A stretch of DNA of 64,000 nt from positions 248,001 through 312,000 of the forward strand of contig QOCQ01000001.1 in assembly GCA_003574685.1 (NCBI GenBank), written 5' to 3'. This DNA is from Rhodospirillaceae bacterium SYSU D60007. Lineage in GTDB: Bacteria; Pseudomonadota; Alphaproteobacteria; Reyranellales; Reyranellaceae. Shown piece by piece: positions 48,575-57,534 of the stretch. Both the position numbers and the translations under genes were made by a program. The stretch's first letter is position 1. The number at the start of each line of letters is the position of its first letter. The notes beneath the pieces were generated by a model. It saw only the letters and a list, made by a program, of their open reading frames with translations. It was not told the DNA's origin and did not search any database.

Positions 48575-48596
48575 ATATAACCGGTAATATAACCGG
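48575..48596. promoter_or_regulatory. direct repeat operator candidate of the antitoxin gene
   Basis: ATATAACCGG occurs twice, 12 bases apart from start to start, just upstream of the antitoxin ATG. Antitoxins usually repress their own promoters through such sites. The AT-rich part may also hold the -10 box. Confidence 0.5.
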
Positions 48597-48641
48597 CATA
48601 TTCCGAGTGCAAGCCTGGCCACGACGATGCACGGACGCAGG

Positions 48642-50279
48642 TCAGGCAGCCGCGAACTTGCCGAATTCCCAGTCGCGGCCGGGGGCGGCGGCGAGCAGGG
48701 CCTGGGTGTAGGCGTGGCTCGGCCGCAGGAAGACATCGGCCACGGGGCCATATTCCACGACCTTGCCCTTTTCCATCACCGCCACCTCGTCGCAGACCTG
48801 CGCGGCGACCCGCAGGTCATGGGTGATGAACAGCATGGCCAGACGCATGCGCTCGCGGATTTCATCGAGCAGCTTCAGCACCTGGGCCTGCACTGAGACG
48901 TCCAGCGCCGACACGGCTTCGTCGGCGATCAGAACTTCCGGTTCCATCGCCAGCGCGCGCGCAATGCAGATGCGCTGGCGCTGGCCGCCGGAGAACTGAT
49001 GGGGATAGCGGTCGAGCGAATCCGGATCCAGCCGCACTGTCTCCATCAGCGTGCGCGCCCGCTTTAGCGCCTCGGCGTGCGAGGCGCCGAAATTCATTGG
49101 CCCCTCGATGATGGACTCGCCGACCGTGCGCCGCGGATTGAGCGAGCGATACGGATCCTGGAACACGATCTGGATGCGCCGCCGGTGCTTGCGCAGCAGC
49201 CGTTGCGGCATCAGGGCCACGTCATCCTCGCCCAGCCGCACCCGTCCTTCGGTGGGGTCGATCAGGCGCGCAATGCAGCGCGCCACCGTCGATTTGCCGG
49301 AACCCGATTCGCCGACAATGCCCAGCGCCTCGCCCTGGCGCACGACGATGTTGACGTTGTCGGCGGCGCGCACGGAATGCGCCTTCTGAAACATGCCGCC
49401 GCCGCCATAGACCTTGGTGAGCTTCTCGGTCCGCAGCACCATGCGCGCGCCCTCATGCCGGGTACGCTGCGCCGGCAACATACTGGGCACCGAGGAGATC
49501 AGCATGCGCGAGTAGGGATGCCGGGGCCGCGAGAGGATCTCGCGCGTGGGGCCCGCCTCGACCAGCTCGCCCAGACGCAACACGGCGACGCGGTGGGCAA
49601 TGTCGCAGACCACGCCGAAATCGTGCGTGATGAACAGCACGCCCATGCCTTCCTGGCGCTGCATCTCCTTGATCAGCTCCAGGATCTGCGCCTGGGTCGT
49701 CACATCGAGCGCCGTCGTCGGCTCGTCGGCGATCAGCAGCGCCGGCTCCAGTACCAGCGCCATGGCAATCATCACCCGCTGGCGCTGGCCGCCCGAGAGC
49801 TGGTGCGGGTAGGAGTCGTAGATGCGCGGCGGGTCCGGCATGCTGACCTGCTCGAACACACCGATGATCTTCTGCTTGCGCTTCTGCGGGTCGAGCTGGG
49901 TATGCGTGCGCAGCACCTCGTCGATCTGGTCGCCACAGGTCATGACCGGGTTGAGAGCGGTCATGGGTTCCTGGAAGATCATCGACATGCGCACGCAGCG
50001 CAGCTCGCGCAACCGGTCCTCGTCGGCATTGGCGATATTTTCGCCTTCCAGGAAGATCTCGCCGCCGGTGACCGGCAGCGTCCTCGGCAGCAGGCCCATG
50101 ACCGCCTGCGCGATCACCGATTTGCCGGACCCCGATTCACCTACCAGGCAGACGATCTCCCCGGGGCTGACGGTAAAGCTCACCTTCTCGACGGCGTGCG
50201 GCCTGTCACCACCCGTGGGCAGGGCGATCGTCAGGTTGCGGACGTCAAGGACGGGGCGGTTGGGGTTGATGACGGCCAT
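48642..50279 (-). CDS. oligopeptide/dipeptide ABC transporter, fused double ATPase
   Basis: The product has 545 residues from ATG 50279. It has two complete ABC domains in one chain. The first has Walker [15 protein letters not shown], signature LSGGQRQRV and the DEPTTALD Walker B. The second has [23 protein letters not shown] and DEAVSALD. Each is followed by an oligopeptide-transporter C-terminal segment. This is a DppD-DppF fusion that powers uptake. It starts two bases after the permease gene 50282..51217 and is the last gene of the operon. Confidence 0.92.
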   Translation of the reverse strand: MAVINPNRPVLDVRNLTIALPTGGDRPHAVEKVSFTVSPGEIVCLVGESGSGKSVIAQAVMGLLPRTLPVTGGEIFLEGENIANADEDRLRELRCVRMSMIFQEPMTALNPVMTCGDQIDEVLRTHTQLDPQKRKQKIIGVFEQVSMPDPPRIYDSYPHQLSGGQRQRVMIAMALVLEPALLIADEPTTALDVTTQAQILELIKEMQRQEGMGVLFITHDFGVVCDIAHRVAVLRLGELVEAGPTREILSRPRHPYSRMLISSVPSMLPAQRTRHEGARMVLRTEKLTKVYGGGGMFQKAHSVRAADNVNIVVRQGEALGIVGESGSGKSTVARCIARLIDPTEGRVRLGEDDVALMPQRLLRKHRRRIQIVFQDPYRSLNPRRTVGESIIEGPMNFGASHAEALKRARTLMETVRLDPDSLDRYPHQFSGGQRQRICIARALAMEPEVLIADEAVSALDVSVQAQVLKLLDEIRERMRLAMLFITHDLRVAAQVCDEVAVMEKGKVVEYGPVADVFLRPSHAYTQALLAAAPGRDWEFGKFAAA

Positions 50280-50281
50280 GG

Positions 50282-51217
50282 TCAGACGCGCTTGCTCATC
50301 TTCGGGTCGAGCGTGTCGCGCAGGCCATCGCCCAGCATGTTGACCGCCAGCACGGTGATGGTCAGGAAGATCGCGGGGAAGAAGATATTGTGCGGATACA
50401 CGCGGAAGAACTGCCGGCCTTCGGCCATGATATTGCCCCAGGTGGGTGTCTCGGTGGGAATGCCGATCCCGAGGAAGGAGAGTGCCGCCTCTGCCAGCAC
50501 GGCCTGGGCGCAGATGAAGGTCCCCTGCACGATGACGGGCGCCACGGTATTGGGCATCACGTGCCGCCACAGGATTTTGTGCAGCGGCGTGCCTACGGAA
50601 ATGGCGGCCTCGACATAGGGCTCCTCGCGGATCGTCAGCACGACCGACCGCACCAGCCGGACCACACGCGGGATCTCGGGAACGACAATGGCGAAGATCA
50701 CGGTTCCCAGACCGGCGCGGAACAGCGACACCAGACCGATGGCGAGCAATATGCCCGGTATGGCCATCAGCCCGTCCATGATGCGCATGACGATGCCGTC
50801 AAGCCAGCGGATGTAGCCCGACAACAGACCAATCAGCACGCCGATGGCGATGCTGAGCGCGGCAACGGAAAAGCCGACGATCAGCGAAACCCGCGTGCCG
50901 TACATGACGCGGCTGTAGATGTCGCGCCCCAGACTATCCGTACCCATCAGCACGGTACGCTGCAGGGTCGAGCCGTCGTCCTGGCGCACGGTGATCTCGA
51001 CGCCCGGCCGCTTGTTGCGCGTCGTCGGGTCAATCCGCTCCGGCGAAATGGTACCGAGTAATGGTGCACAGATGCCGATCAGGATCATGATCAGCATGGT
51101 CGCTCCGCCGATCAGCACGCTGTTGTGCCGCAGCAAACGCACCCAGATGTTGGGACGAGCGACGGCGGCAGCGCGTGCGGCTGCTGCGTCGACTTCGTTG
51201 TCGAGAACGACGGTCAA
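50282..51217 (-). CDS. ABC transporter permease, DppC type
   Basis: The product has 311 residues with about six membrane helices. An N-terminal OppC_N segment (RPNIWVRLLRHNSVLIGG) precedes the transport domain, and the EAA loop reads EAAISVGTPLHKILWRHVMP. It forms one half of the inner-membrane channel. The start overlaps the stop of the DppB-type gene by four bases. Confidence 0.92.
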   Translation of the reverse strand: MTVVLDNEVDAAAARAAAVARPNIWVRLLRHNSVLIGGATMLIMILIGICAPLLGTISPERIDPTTRNKRPGVEITVRQDDGSTLQRTVLMGTDSLGRDIYSRVMYGTRVSLIVGFSVAALSIAIGVLIGLLSGYIRWLDGIVMRIMDGLMAIPGILLAIGLVSLFRAGLGTVIFAIVVPEIPRVVRLVRSVVLTIREEPYVEAAISVGTPLHKILWRHVMPNTVAPVIVQGTFICAQAVLAEAALSFLGIGIPTETPTWGNIMAEGRQFFRVYPHNIFFPAIFLTITVLAVNMLGDGLRDTLDPKMSKRV

Positions 51218-52155
51218 TAGCGGATCCTCGGATCGAGCACGCTATAGGCGAGATCGATCACCAGGTTGATCAGCACGTAGGCGACGCTGAACACCAGGAT
51301 CACGATCTGGATCACCGGAAAGTCCCGCGCCAGCACGGCATCGACGGTCAGCCGGCCGATTCCCGGGATGTTGTAGACGCTCTCCGTGATGATGGCGCCG
51401 CCGATCAGGGCGGCAATGCCGATGCCGATCACGGTCACGATCGGCACCGCCGCATTGCGCAGCGCATGCCGCAACAGCACCGTGCGGGCCGGCAGTCCCT
51501 TGGCGCGCGCCGTGCGGATATAGTCCTCGCCCAGCGTCTCGATCACGCTGGCCCGGGTGATGCGCGACACGAGCGCGACAAAGATCGTCGCCAGCGTAAA
51601 GCTGGGCAGGATCATGCGCAGGGCGAACTCGTCGAGCCCCTCCGACAGCCGCCTGTAACCCTGCACCGGCAGCCAACTGAACTGGATGGCAAAAATATAG
51701 ATCAGCAGGTAGCCGATGACGAAGGTCGGCACCGAAAAGCCCATCACCGAAAAGCCCATGACGATGCGGTCGACCCAGCCTCCCTGCCGGGCCGCCGCCC
51801 AGACGCCCAGCGGTATGGCGATCGACACCGACAGCACGATGGTGCACAGCGACAGCATCAGGGTCGGCTCGATGCGCTGCGTGATCAGCTCCGCCACCGT
51901 CTTCTTGAAGAAGAAGGACTCGCCGAAATCGCCGGACAGCATCCTGCTGAACCAGATGTAGAACTGGGTCAGCAGCGGTTCGTCCAGCCCCAGCTTGGCG
52001 CGGATGGCATCGACCTGGTCGGAAGTGGCGTTGTCCCCGGCGATGACGGCCGCCGGATCGCCCGGCGTCAGCCGCAACAGCATGAACACGAAGACCGCCA
52101 CGAAGAGCAGCACGGGAATCGTGGCGACGAGTCGCCGGGCGATGAACGCGAACAT
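51214..52155 (-). CDS. ABC transporter permease, DppB type
   Basis: The product has 313 residues from ATG 52155. The N-terminus MFAFIARRLVATIPVLLFV and the block RLTPGDPAAVIAGDNAT are typical of the DppB family. The EAA loop is YIRTARAKGLPARTVLLRHAL, and the end reads DLAYSVLDPRIRY. It pairs with the DppC-type permease. It lies 35 bases after the second binding-protein gene. Confidence 0.92.
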   Translation of the reverse strand: MFAFIARRLVATIPVLLFVAVFVFMLLRLTPGDPAAVIAGDNATSDQVDAIRAKLGLDEPLLTQFYIWFSRMLSGDFGESFFFKKTVAELITQRIEPTLMLSLCTIVLSVSIAIPLGVWAAARQGGWVDRIVMGFSVMGFSVPTFVIGYLLIYIFAIQFSWLPVQGYRRLSEGLDEFALRMILPSFTLATIFVALVSRITRASVIETLGEDYIRTARAKGLPARTVLLRHALRNAAVPIVTVIGIGIAALIGGAIITESVYNIPGIGRLTVDAVLARDFPVIQIVILVFSVAYVLINLVIDLAYSVLDPRIRY

Positions 52156-52190
52156 CAGGCCTTTCCGACCAGAATGATAGAAGCCAGCAA

Positions 52191-53777
52191 CTACCCGCCC
52201 TTCTTCTCGATGTTCCAGAAGACCGGGATGGGCGCCTGCAGCCAGCCCGTCACGTTGGCGCGCCGCGCACCCGGGCCGTACCACTGCCCGATCCAGCCGA
52301 ACTGGCCGGTCTCCAATGCCCGCAACTGCACCTTCTCGGCAAGCGCCTTCTGCTTGGCCGGTTCCGTCTCGCGCGAGAACATGTCACGCAGCTTTTCCAT
52401 TTCCGGATCGGTGGGCCAGCCGAACCACGACTTGTCGCCGGCCGCCACGAAATAGGCGTTGGAGATGGGATTCACCGCGTCGGCCGACACCGAGTAGGTG
52501 TGGAACACGTTCCAGCCGCCGGCGCTGGGCGGATCCTTCTTGGTGCGGCGCGTGACCAGCGTCTGCCAGTCCATCGACTGCATGTCGACCTTGAAGCCAC
52601 CCCGCTCCAGCAGAGACTTGGTCACCGGCGCGGTGTTGGTGAGCACCGGCAGCGTCGTGGACTGCATCAACACGATGGGTGTGCCGTCGTAGCCCGCTTC
52701 CTTCAGCAGCGCCTTCGATTTCTCGAAATTCGACTTGACGAGGATTTCCGAGCCCTTCTCGGTGCCGAACGGCGTGCCGCAGATGAAGGCCGCACCGCAG
52801 ACCTTGTAGTACTTCGGATTGCCGATCGTGGCCTTCAGGTAGTCTTCCTGGTTGATGGCATAGAGCGCCGCCAGCCGGATCTTCGGATTGTCGAACGGCT
52901 TCACCACGTGGTTGAAGCGGATGATGAAGACGTGGCCCAGCGGGTTCCAGTCCTCCAGCGCCACGTTCTTGTCGGCTGTGAGGACGGGCAGCAGGTCATG
53001 CGGCGGTGCCTCGATGATGTCGATCTCGCCGGCCAGCAGCGCGTTCACCTGCACCTGGGTGTCGGGCATCTCGACCAGCTCGACGCGGTCGACCTTCACC
53101 ACCTTGCCGCCGGCCAGGCCCGAAGGCGGTTCGGCCCGCGGCTTGTATTTCGGGTTCTTCAGGTAGACGTGCTTCTCGCCCGGCTTGGACTCGTTCGCCT
53201 GATAGATGAACGGCCCCGAGCCGACATATTCCTTGAACTGCTGGAACGCGTCGGTCTCCGCGATCCGTTTGGGCATCATGAAGGGTGTGTTCGAGGAGGG
53301 TTTGCCCAGCGAATCCAGCACCAGGCCGTAGGGCTCCTTCAGGATCATCTGGAAGGTCTTGGCGTCGACTGCCTTGAACTCCTTCACGAAGTCCATGAGC
53401 TTGATACCCATGGCGTCGCGCTTGCCCCAGCGCTGCAGCGACGCGATGCAGTCCTCGGCCGTGACCGGCTTGCCGTCGTGCCATTCCAGACCGTCACGCA
53501 GCGTGAAGGTCCAGACAAGCTTGTCGTCGCTCACCTTCCAGGTGTCGACCATCTGCGGTTTGACCTCGAGCTTTGCATCGGTCGCAAAGAGCGTGTCGTA
53601 GATCAGGTAGCCGTGATTGCGCGTGACGTAGGCGGTGGTCCAGATCGGATCGAGCACCGTCAGGTTGCCGTGCTGCACGACGCGCAGCGTCGTCTGGGCG
53701 AGCGCGGTGCCCGACATGAGTGCGGCCAGCGCGCCGGCCGCAACGGCCCGTCTGAGTGCCGTGCTGACGAAAGTCAT
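52191..53777 (-). CDS. ABC transporter substrate-binding protein, family 5 (second copy)
   Basis: The product has 528 residues. A signal peptide ends near GTALA-QTT. The SBP_bac_5 fold shows as FTLRDGLEWHDGKPVTAEDC near residue 95, the GSGPFIYQANESKPGE block, and a pair of Cys in the C-terminal lobe near CGAAFICGTP. It binds the substrate in the periplasm, probably a peptide or a similar small molecule. It is a close paralogue of the gene upstream, with long shared blocks such as PPSGLAGGKV, but the ligand-lobe loops differ. Confidence 0.92.
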   Translation of the reverse strand: MTFVSTALRRAVAAGALAALMSGTALAQTTLRVVQHGNLTVLDPIWTTAYVTRNHGYLIYDTLFATDAKLEVKPQMVDTWKVSDDKLVWTFTLRDGLEWHDGKPVTAEDCIASLQRWGKRDAMGIKLMDFVKEFKAVDAKTFQMILKEPYGLVLDSLGKPSSNTPFMMPKRIAETDAFQQFKEYVGSGPFIYQANESKPGEKHVYLKNPKYKPRAEPPSGLAGGKVVKVDRVELVEMPDTQVQVNALLAGEIDIIEAPPHDLLPVLTADKNVALEDWNPLGHVFIIRFNHVVKPFDNPKIRLAALYAINQEDYLKATIGNPKYYKVCGAAFICGTPFGTEKGSEILVKSNFEKSKALLKEAGYDGTPIVLMQSTTLPVLTNTAPVTKSLLERGGFKVDMQSMDWQTLVTRRTKKDPPSAGGWNVFHTYSVSADAVNPISNAYFVAAGDKSWFGWPTDPEMEKLRDMFSRETEPAKQKALAEKVQLRALETGQFGWIGQWYGPGARRANVTGWLQAPIPVFWNIEKKGG

Positions 53778-53876
53778 GGTTTGCCTCCCGTGATGCTTGT
53801 TCTTGTCGGCGCGCTTTTGTGTCTTGACCTGCTGGAATGTGCAAGTGCCGTGCCGCGCCTGTTCCAGAAACAGGAA

Positions 53877-53902
53877 CGCGGCGGAGAGTCATCTCCGCCG
53901 CG
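53877..53902. repeat. strong hairpin between the two binding-protein genes
   Basis: CGCGGCGGAGA and TCTCCGCCGCG form an eleven-base perfect stem with a four-base loop, 11 bases after the stop of the first binding-protein gene. A second stem, CCTGTT/AACAGG, lies beside it at 53858-53874. There is only a weak T tract on the minus strand. It may stop part of the transcripts or protect the upstream mRNA, so that the first binding protein is made in excess. Confidence 0.6.
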
Positions 53903-53913
53903 CGCCTTGAAGT

Positions 53914-55494
53914 CTACTTCTTGGTGACGTTCCAGAACACGGTCACCGGCGCCAGCATGTTGCCCTCGACATTCTTGCGAACGGCGATGGGCGAGTACCA
54001 CTGGCCGAGATGCACATGGGTCGGGTACTCGACCCAGCGCTTCTGCACGGCCTCGGCAATGGCCTTCTGCTTCGCCGGATCGCTTTCCCGGGAGAACTGG
54101 TCACGCAGCTTCTCGATCTCCTGATCGCAGGGCCAGCCGAACATGGCCTTGTCGCAGGAGGCATTGAGGAAGCCGGCCATCACCGGGTTGAGGATGTCCG
54201 CCGCCACCCAGGAGGTGAGGAAGGCATTCCAGCCGCCGGCATTGGGCGGATCCTTCTTGTTGCGGCGCGCCACCAGGGTCTGCCAGTCCATTGACTGCAT
54301 GTCGACCTTGAAGCCCGCCCTTTCGAGCTGCGCCTTGGCGACGGGCGCGAGATTGGTCAGCACCTGCAGGTCGGTCGACTGCATCAGCACGACCGGCGTG
54401 CCGTCGTAACCCGCTTCCTTCAGAAGCTGCGCCGCCTTGGCCGAGTCGCCGTTGAGCACGTTCTCCATTCCGGCGGTGGTTTCAAGCGGCGTGCCGCAGA
54501 TGAACATCGCCTTGCAGGTCTTGTACCACTTCTTGTCGCCGACCACGGCTTGCAGGAACGGCTCCTGGCTCATGGCGACAATCGCGGCCTGGCGGATCTT
54601 GGCGTTGTCGAACGGCTTGTGCAGCACGTTGAAGCGGAACGTGAACTGGTTACCGGTCGGGTTGGCGTTGACCAGCTTGATGTCTTTCTCCTGCTCCAGT
54701 ACGGGCAGCAGGTCGTGGCCCGGCGATTCGACCATGTCGACCTCGCCGTTGATCAGCGCGTTCATGGCCGTCTGCACGTCGGCGATATGCACCCATTCGA
54801 CGCGATCGACCTTGGCCACCTTGCCGCCGGCCAGGCCGGACGGCGGCTCATTGCGCGGCTTGTATTTCGGGTTCTTGACGTAGACCACCTTCTCGCCCGG
54901 CTTCCACTCGTCGGCCTTGAAGATGAACGGGCCCGAGCCGATCACGTCGGCGGTCTTGATCTGCGTGTTGGGGTCGGTTTCTGCCACGCGCTTGGGCATC
55001 ATGAAGGGCACGTTGGAGGAGGGCTTGCCCAGCGACTGCAGCACCAACCCGTACGGCTCCTTCAGCACGAGCTGGAAGGTCTTGGCATCGACGACCTTCA
55101 GCTCCTTGGTCGTGCCCATGAGCTTCTGGCCCATGGAGTCCTTGGCGCCCCAACGCTTGATCGAGGCCACGCAATCCTCGGCGGTAACGGGCTTGCCGTC
55201 ATGCCATTCGAGGCCGTCGCGCAGGGTGAAGGTGTAGGTCAGCTTGTCGTCGCTGACGCTCCACTTCTCGACCATCTGCGGCTTGACGTCGAACTTCTCG
55301 TCCATCGCAAACAGCGTGTCCCAGACGAGATAGCCGTGGTTGCGCACGATGTAGGCGGTGGTCCAGATCGGATCGAGGATCTTCAGATCCGAGTGCATCA
55401 CCACGCGGAAGGTCTGCGCCTGCGCCGGCGCCGCTAAAGCCAGGGCGCCGGCCACCGCGGCCGCGCCGACAAATCGCTTCCAGAACAGCTTCAT
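53914..55494 (-). CDS. ABC transporter substrate-binding protein, family 5 (first copy)
   Basis: The product has 526 residues. The signal peptide ends near APAQA-QTF. It carries the same blocks as its paralogue downstream: FTLRDGLEWHDGKPVTAEDC, GSGPFIFKADEWKPGE and MFICGTP. It is the first gene of the five-gene operon SBP-SBP-DppB-DppC-DppDF. The two binding proteins may give one transporter two substrate ranges. The gene is divergent from the PhyH-type dioxygenase, 234 bases between starts. Confidence 0.92.
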   Translation of the reverse strand: MKLFWKRFVGAAAVAGALALAAPAQAQTFRVVMHSDLKILDPIWTTAYIVRNHGYLVWDTLFAMDEKFDVKPQMVEKWSVSDDKLTYTFTLRDGLEWHDGKPVTAEDCVASIKRWGAKDSMGQKLMGTTKELKVVDAKTFQLVLKEPYGLVLQSLGKPSSNVPFMMPKRVAETDPNTQIKTADVIGSGPFIFKADEWKPGEKVVYVKNPKYKPRNEPPSGLAGGKVAKVDRVEWVHIADVQTAMNALINGEVDMVESPGHDLLPVLEQEKDIKLVNANPTGNQFTFRFNVLHKPFDNAKIRQAAIVAMSQEPFLQAVVGDKKWYKTCKAMFICGTPLETTAGMENVLNGDSAKAAQLLKEAGYDGTPVVLMQSTDLQVLTNLAPVAKAQLERAGFKVDMQSMDWQTLVARRNKKDPPNAGGWNAFLTSWVAADILNPVMAGFLNASCDKAMFGWPCDQEIEKLRDQFSRESDPAKQKAIAEAVQKRWVEYPTHVHLGQWYSPIAVRKNVEGNMLAPVTVFWNVTKK

Positions 55495-55728
55495 GAAACC
55501 ACCCCTCGGATCGGCTACCGGTTAACGCACACACGATTTACACCGCACACTAACACCCCGACCGGCGCTGACAAGACCGATCGGAGCATCTTGCCCAGCG
55601 AGCGCTCAGCTTGCCGCTTCCCGGCTTCCCCGTCCATGTGATCAGGCATGGCGGGGCTGCACCAACCCGCTGCCCGCCATCGCCGGCCGGGCCTATCCTG
55701 CCCTGGCGGCAGCGCAGGGAGGAACGCG

Positions 55729-56883
55729 ATGGACACGGCGGTACGCAGTGCTGCGGTCGACTATGGCGCCGAAGAGGCGGCGATGCAGGTCTATCTGCGC
55801 CAGGGGGAGCAGCGGGCCATGACGCTGGGCAATCGCGGGCCGATCCGCTTCACAGCGGACGGCCGGCTGCATCCGGACATTCTCGCGGCTTACTGGCGCT
55901 GTGGCTTTTATGTCTTCGAGGACGTGCTGAAGCCCGACGAGCTGGCCGATATCGAGGCCGACCTCAAGGACATCCTCGACCGCCTGCCGGTCGAGCGCGG
56001 CGCGCCGGTGGACCACAAGGGCCGGCCGGCTCTCGCTGCGGACTGCACCGCACCGACACTGCTCTGGTCCAGGCCGCTGGGTGATCCGTTCGGCGGCACG
56101 GCGCTAGCCAATGGCCGTCACCCCGTTAAGATGTACGAGCCCACGCCGGCAGCGGACGCACCAAAAGAGGTGGTGTATCTCATCCTGGGCTCGCTGCAGT
56201 TCTCCGAGGCGGCGCTGCGCGTCTACGGCCATCCGCATTTGCTGACGGTGGCCGCGGCGGTGAACGGCGACGACTTCGTGCCGTTCAACGAGGCGATCTT
56301 CATCAAGGCGCCGGGGCTGGGTGCGTCGGTGGCCTGGCACCAGGACGGCGTGACGCACTGGGACAGCCCGGACTGGGACGAGGGCATCCATGGCTTCAAC
56401 TTCATGGCGCAGCTCTACGGCTGCACGCCGGCCAATGGCGTCTGGGTCGTGCCGGGCTCGCACAAGCTGGGCAAGGCCGACATCAAGGCGATGGTGGCGA
56501 AGGCCGGCACCGAACGGCTGCCCGACGCGGTGCCGCTGGTGTGCAAGCCGGGCGATGTCGCCATCACCAACCGGCAGGCGGTGCACGGCTCCTTCGCCAA
56601 CACCAGCCGCGACTGGCGCGTGACCGTGAATTTCGGCTTCCACCGCCGTCGCTCCGTGCTGGGCGTGATGGGCGGCGGCGTGCACAACGCGCCGGCAGTT
56701 TACGACGATGCCCGTATCCGCGAGCGCGCCCGCGTCATCGGCTACGCCATCGACGCCCGCCGCCGGCGCTTTCCGCACGAGCAGCCCTACGCCTACAAGC
56801 CGCATACCGGCGAGACCTGGCGCTGGGATGCCGCCGCCAGGGCCGGCATGAAGGATTACAACCTCCTCGACCTCAGCATCTGA
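55729..56883 (+). CDS. phytanoyl-CoA dioxygenase (PhyH) family protein
   Basis: The product has 384 residues from ATG 55729, with AGGGAGG upstream. The double-stranded beta-helix iron site is visible: HxD in AWHQDGVTHWD and the distal His in AVHGSFANTSRDWRVTVNF (Arg binds 2-oxoglutarate). Family members hydroxylate CoA esters or small natural products using Fe(II), oxygen and 2-oxoglutarate. The substrate is unknown; the divergent peptide-type transporter could import it. A palindromic repeat follows the stop codon. Confidence 0.88.
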   Translation: MDTAVRSAAVDYGAEEAAMQVYLRQGEQRAMTLGNRGPIRFTADGRLHPDILAAYWRCGFYVFEDVLKPDELADIEADLKDILDRLPVERGAPVDHKGRPALAADCTAPTLLWSRPLGDPFGGTALANGRHPVKMYEPTPAADAPKEVVYLILGSLQFSEAALRVYGHPHLLTVAAAVNGDDFVPFNEAIFIKAPGLGASVAWHQDGVTHWDSPDWDEGIHGFNFMAQLYGCTPANGVWVVPGSHKLGKADIKAMVAKAGTERLPDAVPLVCKPGDVAITNRQAVHGSFANTSRDWRVTVNFGFHRRRSVLGVMGGGVHNAPAVYDDARIRERARVIGYAIDARRRRFPHEQPYAYKPHTGETWRWDAAARAGMKDYNLLDLSI

Positions 56884-56891
56884 GAGTTGGG

Positions 56892-57012
56892 CCTTCCCCC
56901 GGAGGGGGAAGGTGGCGCGCTAGCGCCGGAAGGGGGATGCCTCAACAAGCGCAGTGGCCTGTTGCGGCATCCCCCTTCCGCCCTTCGGGCACCTTCCCCC
57001 TCCGGGGGAAGG
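56892..57012. repeat. composite palindromic repeat, copy A (type 1)
   Basis: This 121-base element begins and ends with 21-base palindromes (CCTTCCCCC / GGGGGAAGG). Inside, GGAAGGGGGATGC (56928-56940) pairs with GCATCCCCCTTCC (56967-56979). The whole unit can fold into a cross-shaped structure. Copy B at 60599 is nearly the same at its ends. Confidence 0.85.
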
Positions 57013-57046
57013 TCAGGTACGCTGATGCGGTGGGAGGCGGTCCGGC

Positions 57047-57532
57047 ATGTGGCGGGGGATGGCGATTTTCCTGATCGGCGGCGTGTTCGGCACGGCCTTC
57101 GGTTTTGCCGCCGCCATCTTCGTCTATCCCTTCATCTTTCCGCCGCCCGAGGCCATGGACGTGCTCACGGCCGAGGAACGCGCCACGCTGGTGGCGCGCG
57201 GCCGCTTCATCCACGCCAACCCGTCCGATCCGATCCATCACGGCAAGGGCGGCGTGGCCGTCTACAGCAGGGTCGTCCATCTCGATACCGACTTCGAGGT
57301 GGGGCCGGGGCCGGCGTTCCACGTCTACCTGGTGCCGAAGGCCGAGGTGCGAGAATCGGCCGACGTGAAGGAGACGATGTTCATCGATCTCGGCAAGCTG
57401 CGCGCCTTCAAGGGCAGCCAGAAATACGCCGTTCCCGCCGGCGTCGATCTCAAGGCCTATCCCAGCGTCGTGATCTGGTGCGCGCAATTCGGCGTGCTGA
57501 TCTCGCCCGCCGATCTCAGTTTCGAGAAATAG
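57047..57532 (+). CDS. DM13-domain membrane-anchored protein
   Basis: The product has 161 residues. One N-terminal hydrophobic helix (about 4-28) anchors it. The rest is a DM13 domain: RGRFIHANPSDPIHHGKGG, FHVYLVPKAEV, and the conserved Cys in VVIWCAQFGVLISPADL. DM13 domains are thought to take part in electron transfer or to act beside hydroxylases; direct evidence is limited. It lies just after repeat copy A and converges with the enolase-superfamily gene, two bases apart. Confidence 0.8.
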   Translation: MWRGMAIFLIGGVFGTAFGFAAAIFVYPFIFPPPEAMDVLTAEERATLVARGRFIHANPSDPIHHGKGGVAVYSRVVHLDTDFEVGPGPAFHVYLVPKAEVRESADVKETMFIDLGKLRAFKGSQKYAVPAGVDLKAYPSVVIWCAQFGVLISPADLSFEK

Positions 57533-57534
57533 CG

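Noticed and set aside
51175-52455. Long His/Asp/Arg-rich plus-strand frame opposite the permease genes
   Set aside because: It mirrors hydrophobic codons of the permease on the other strand and has no start signal or homologous motif.
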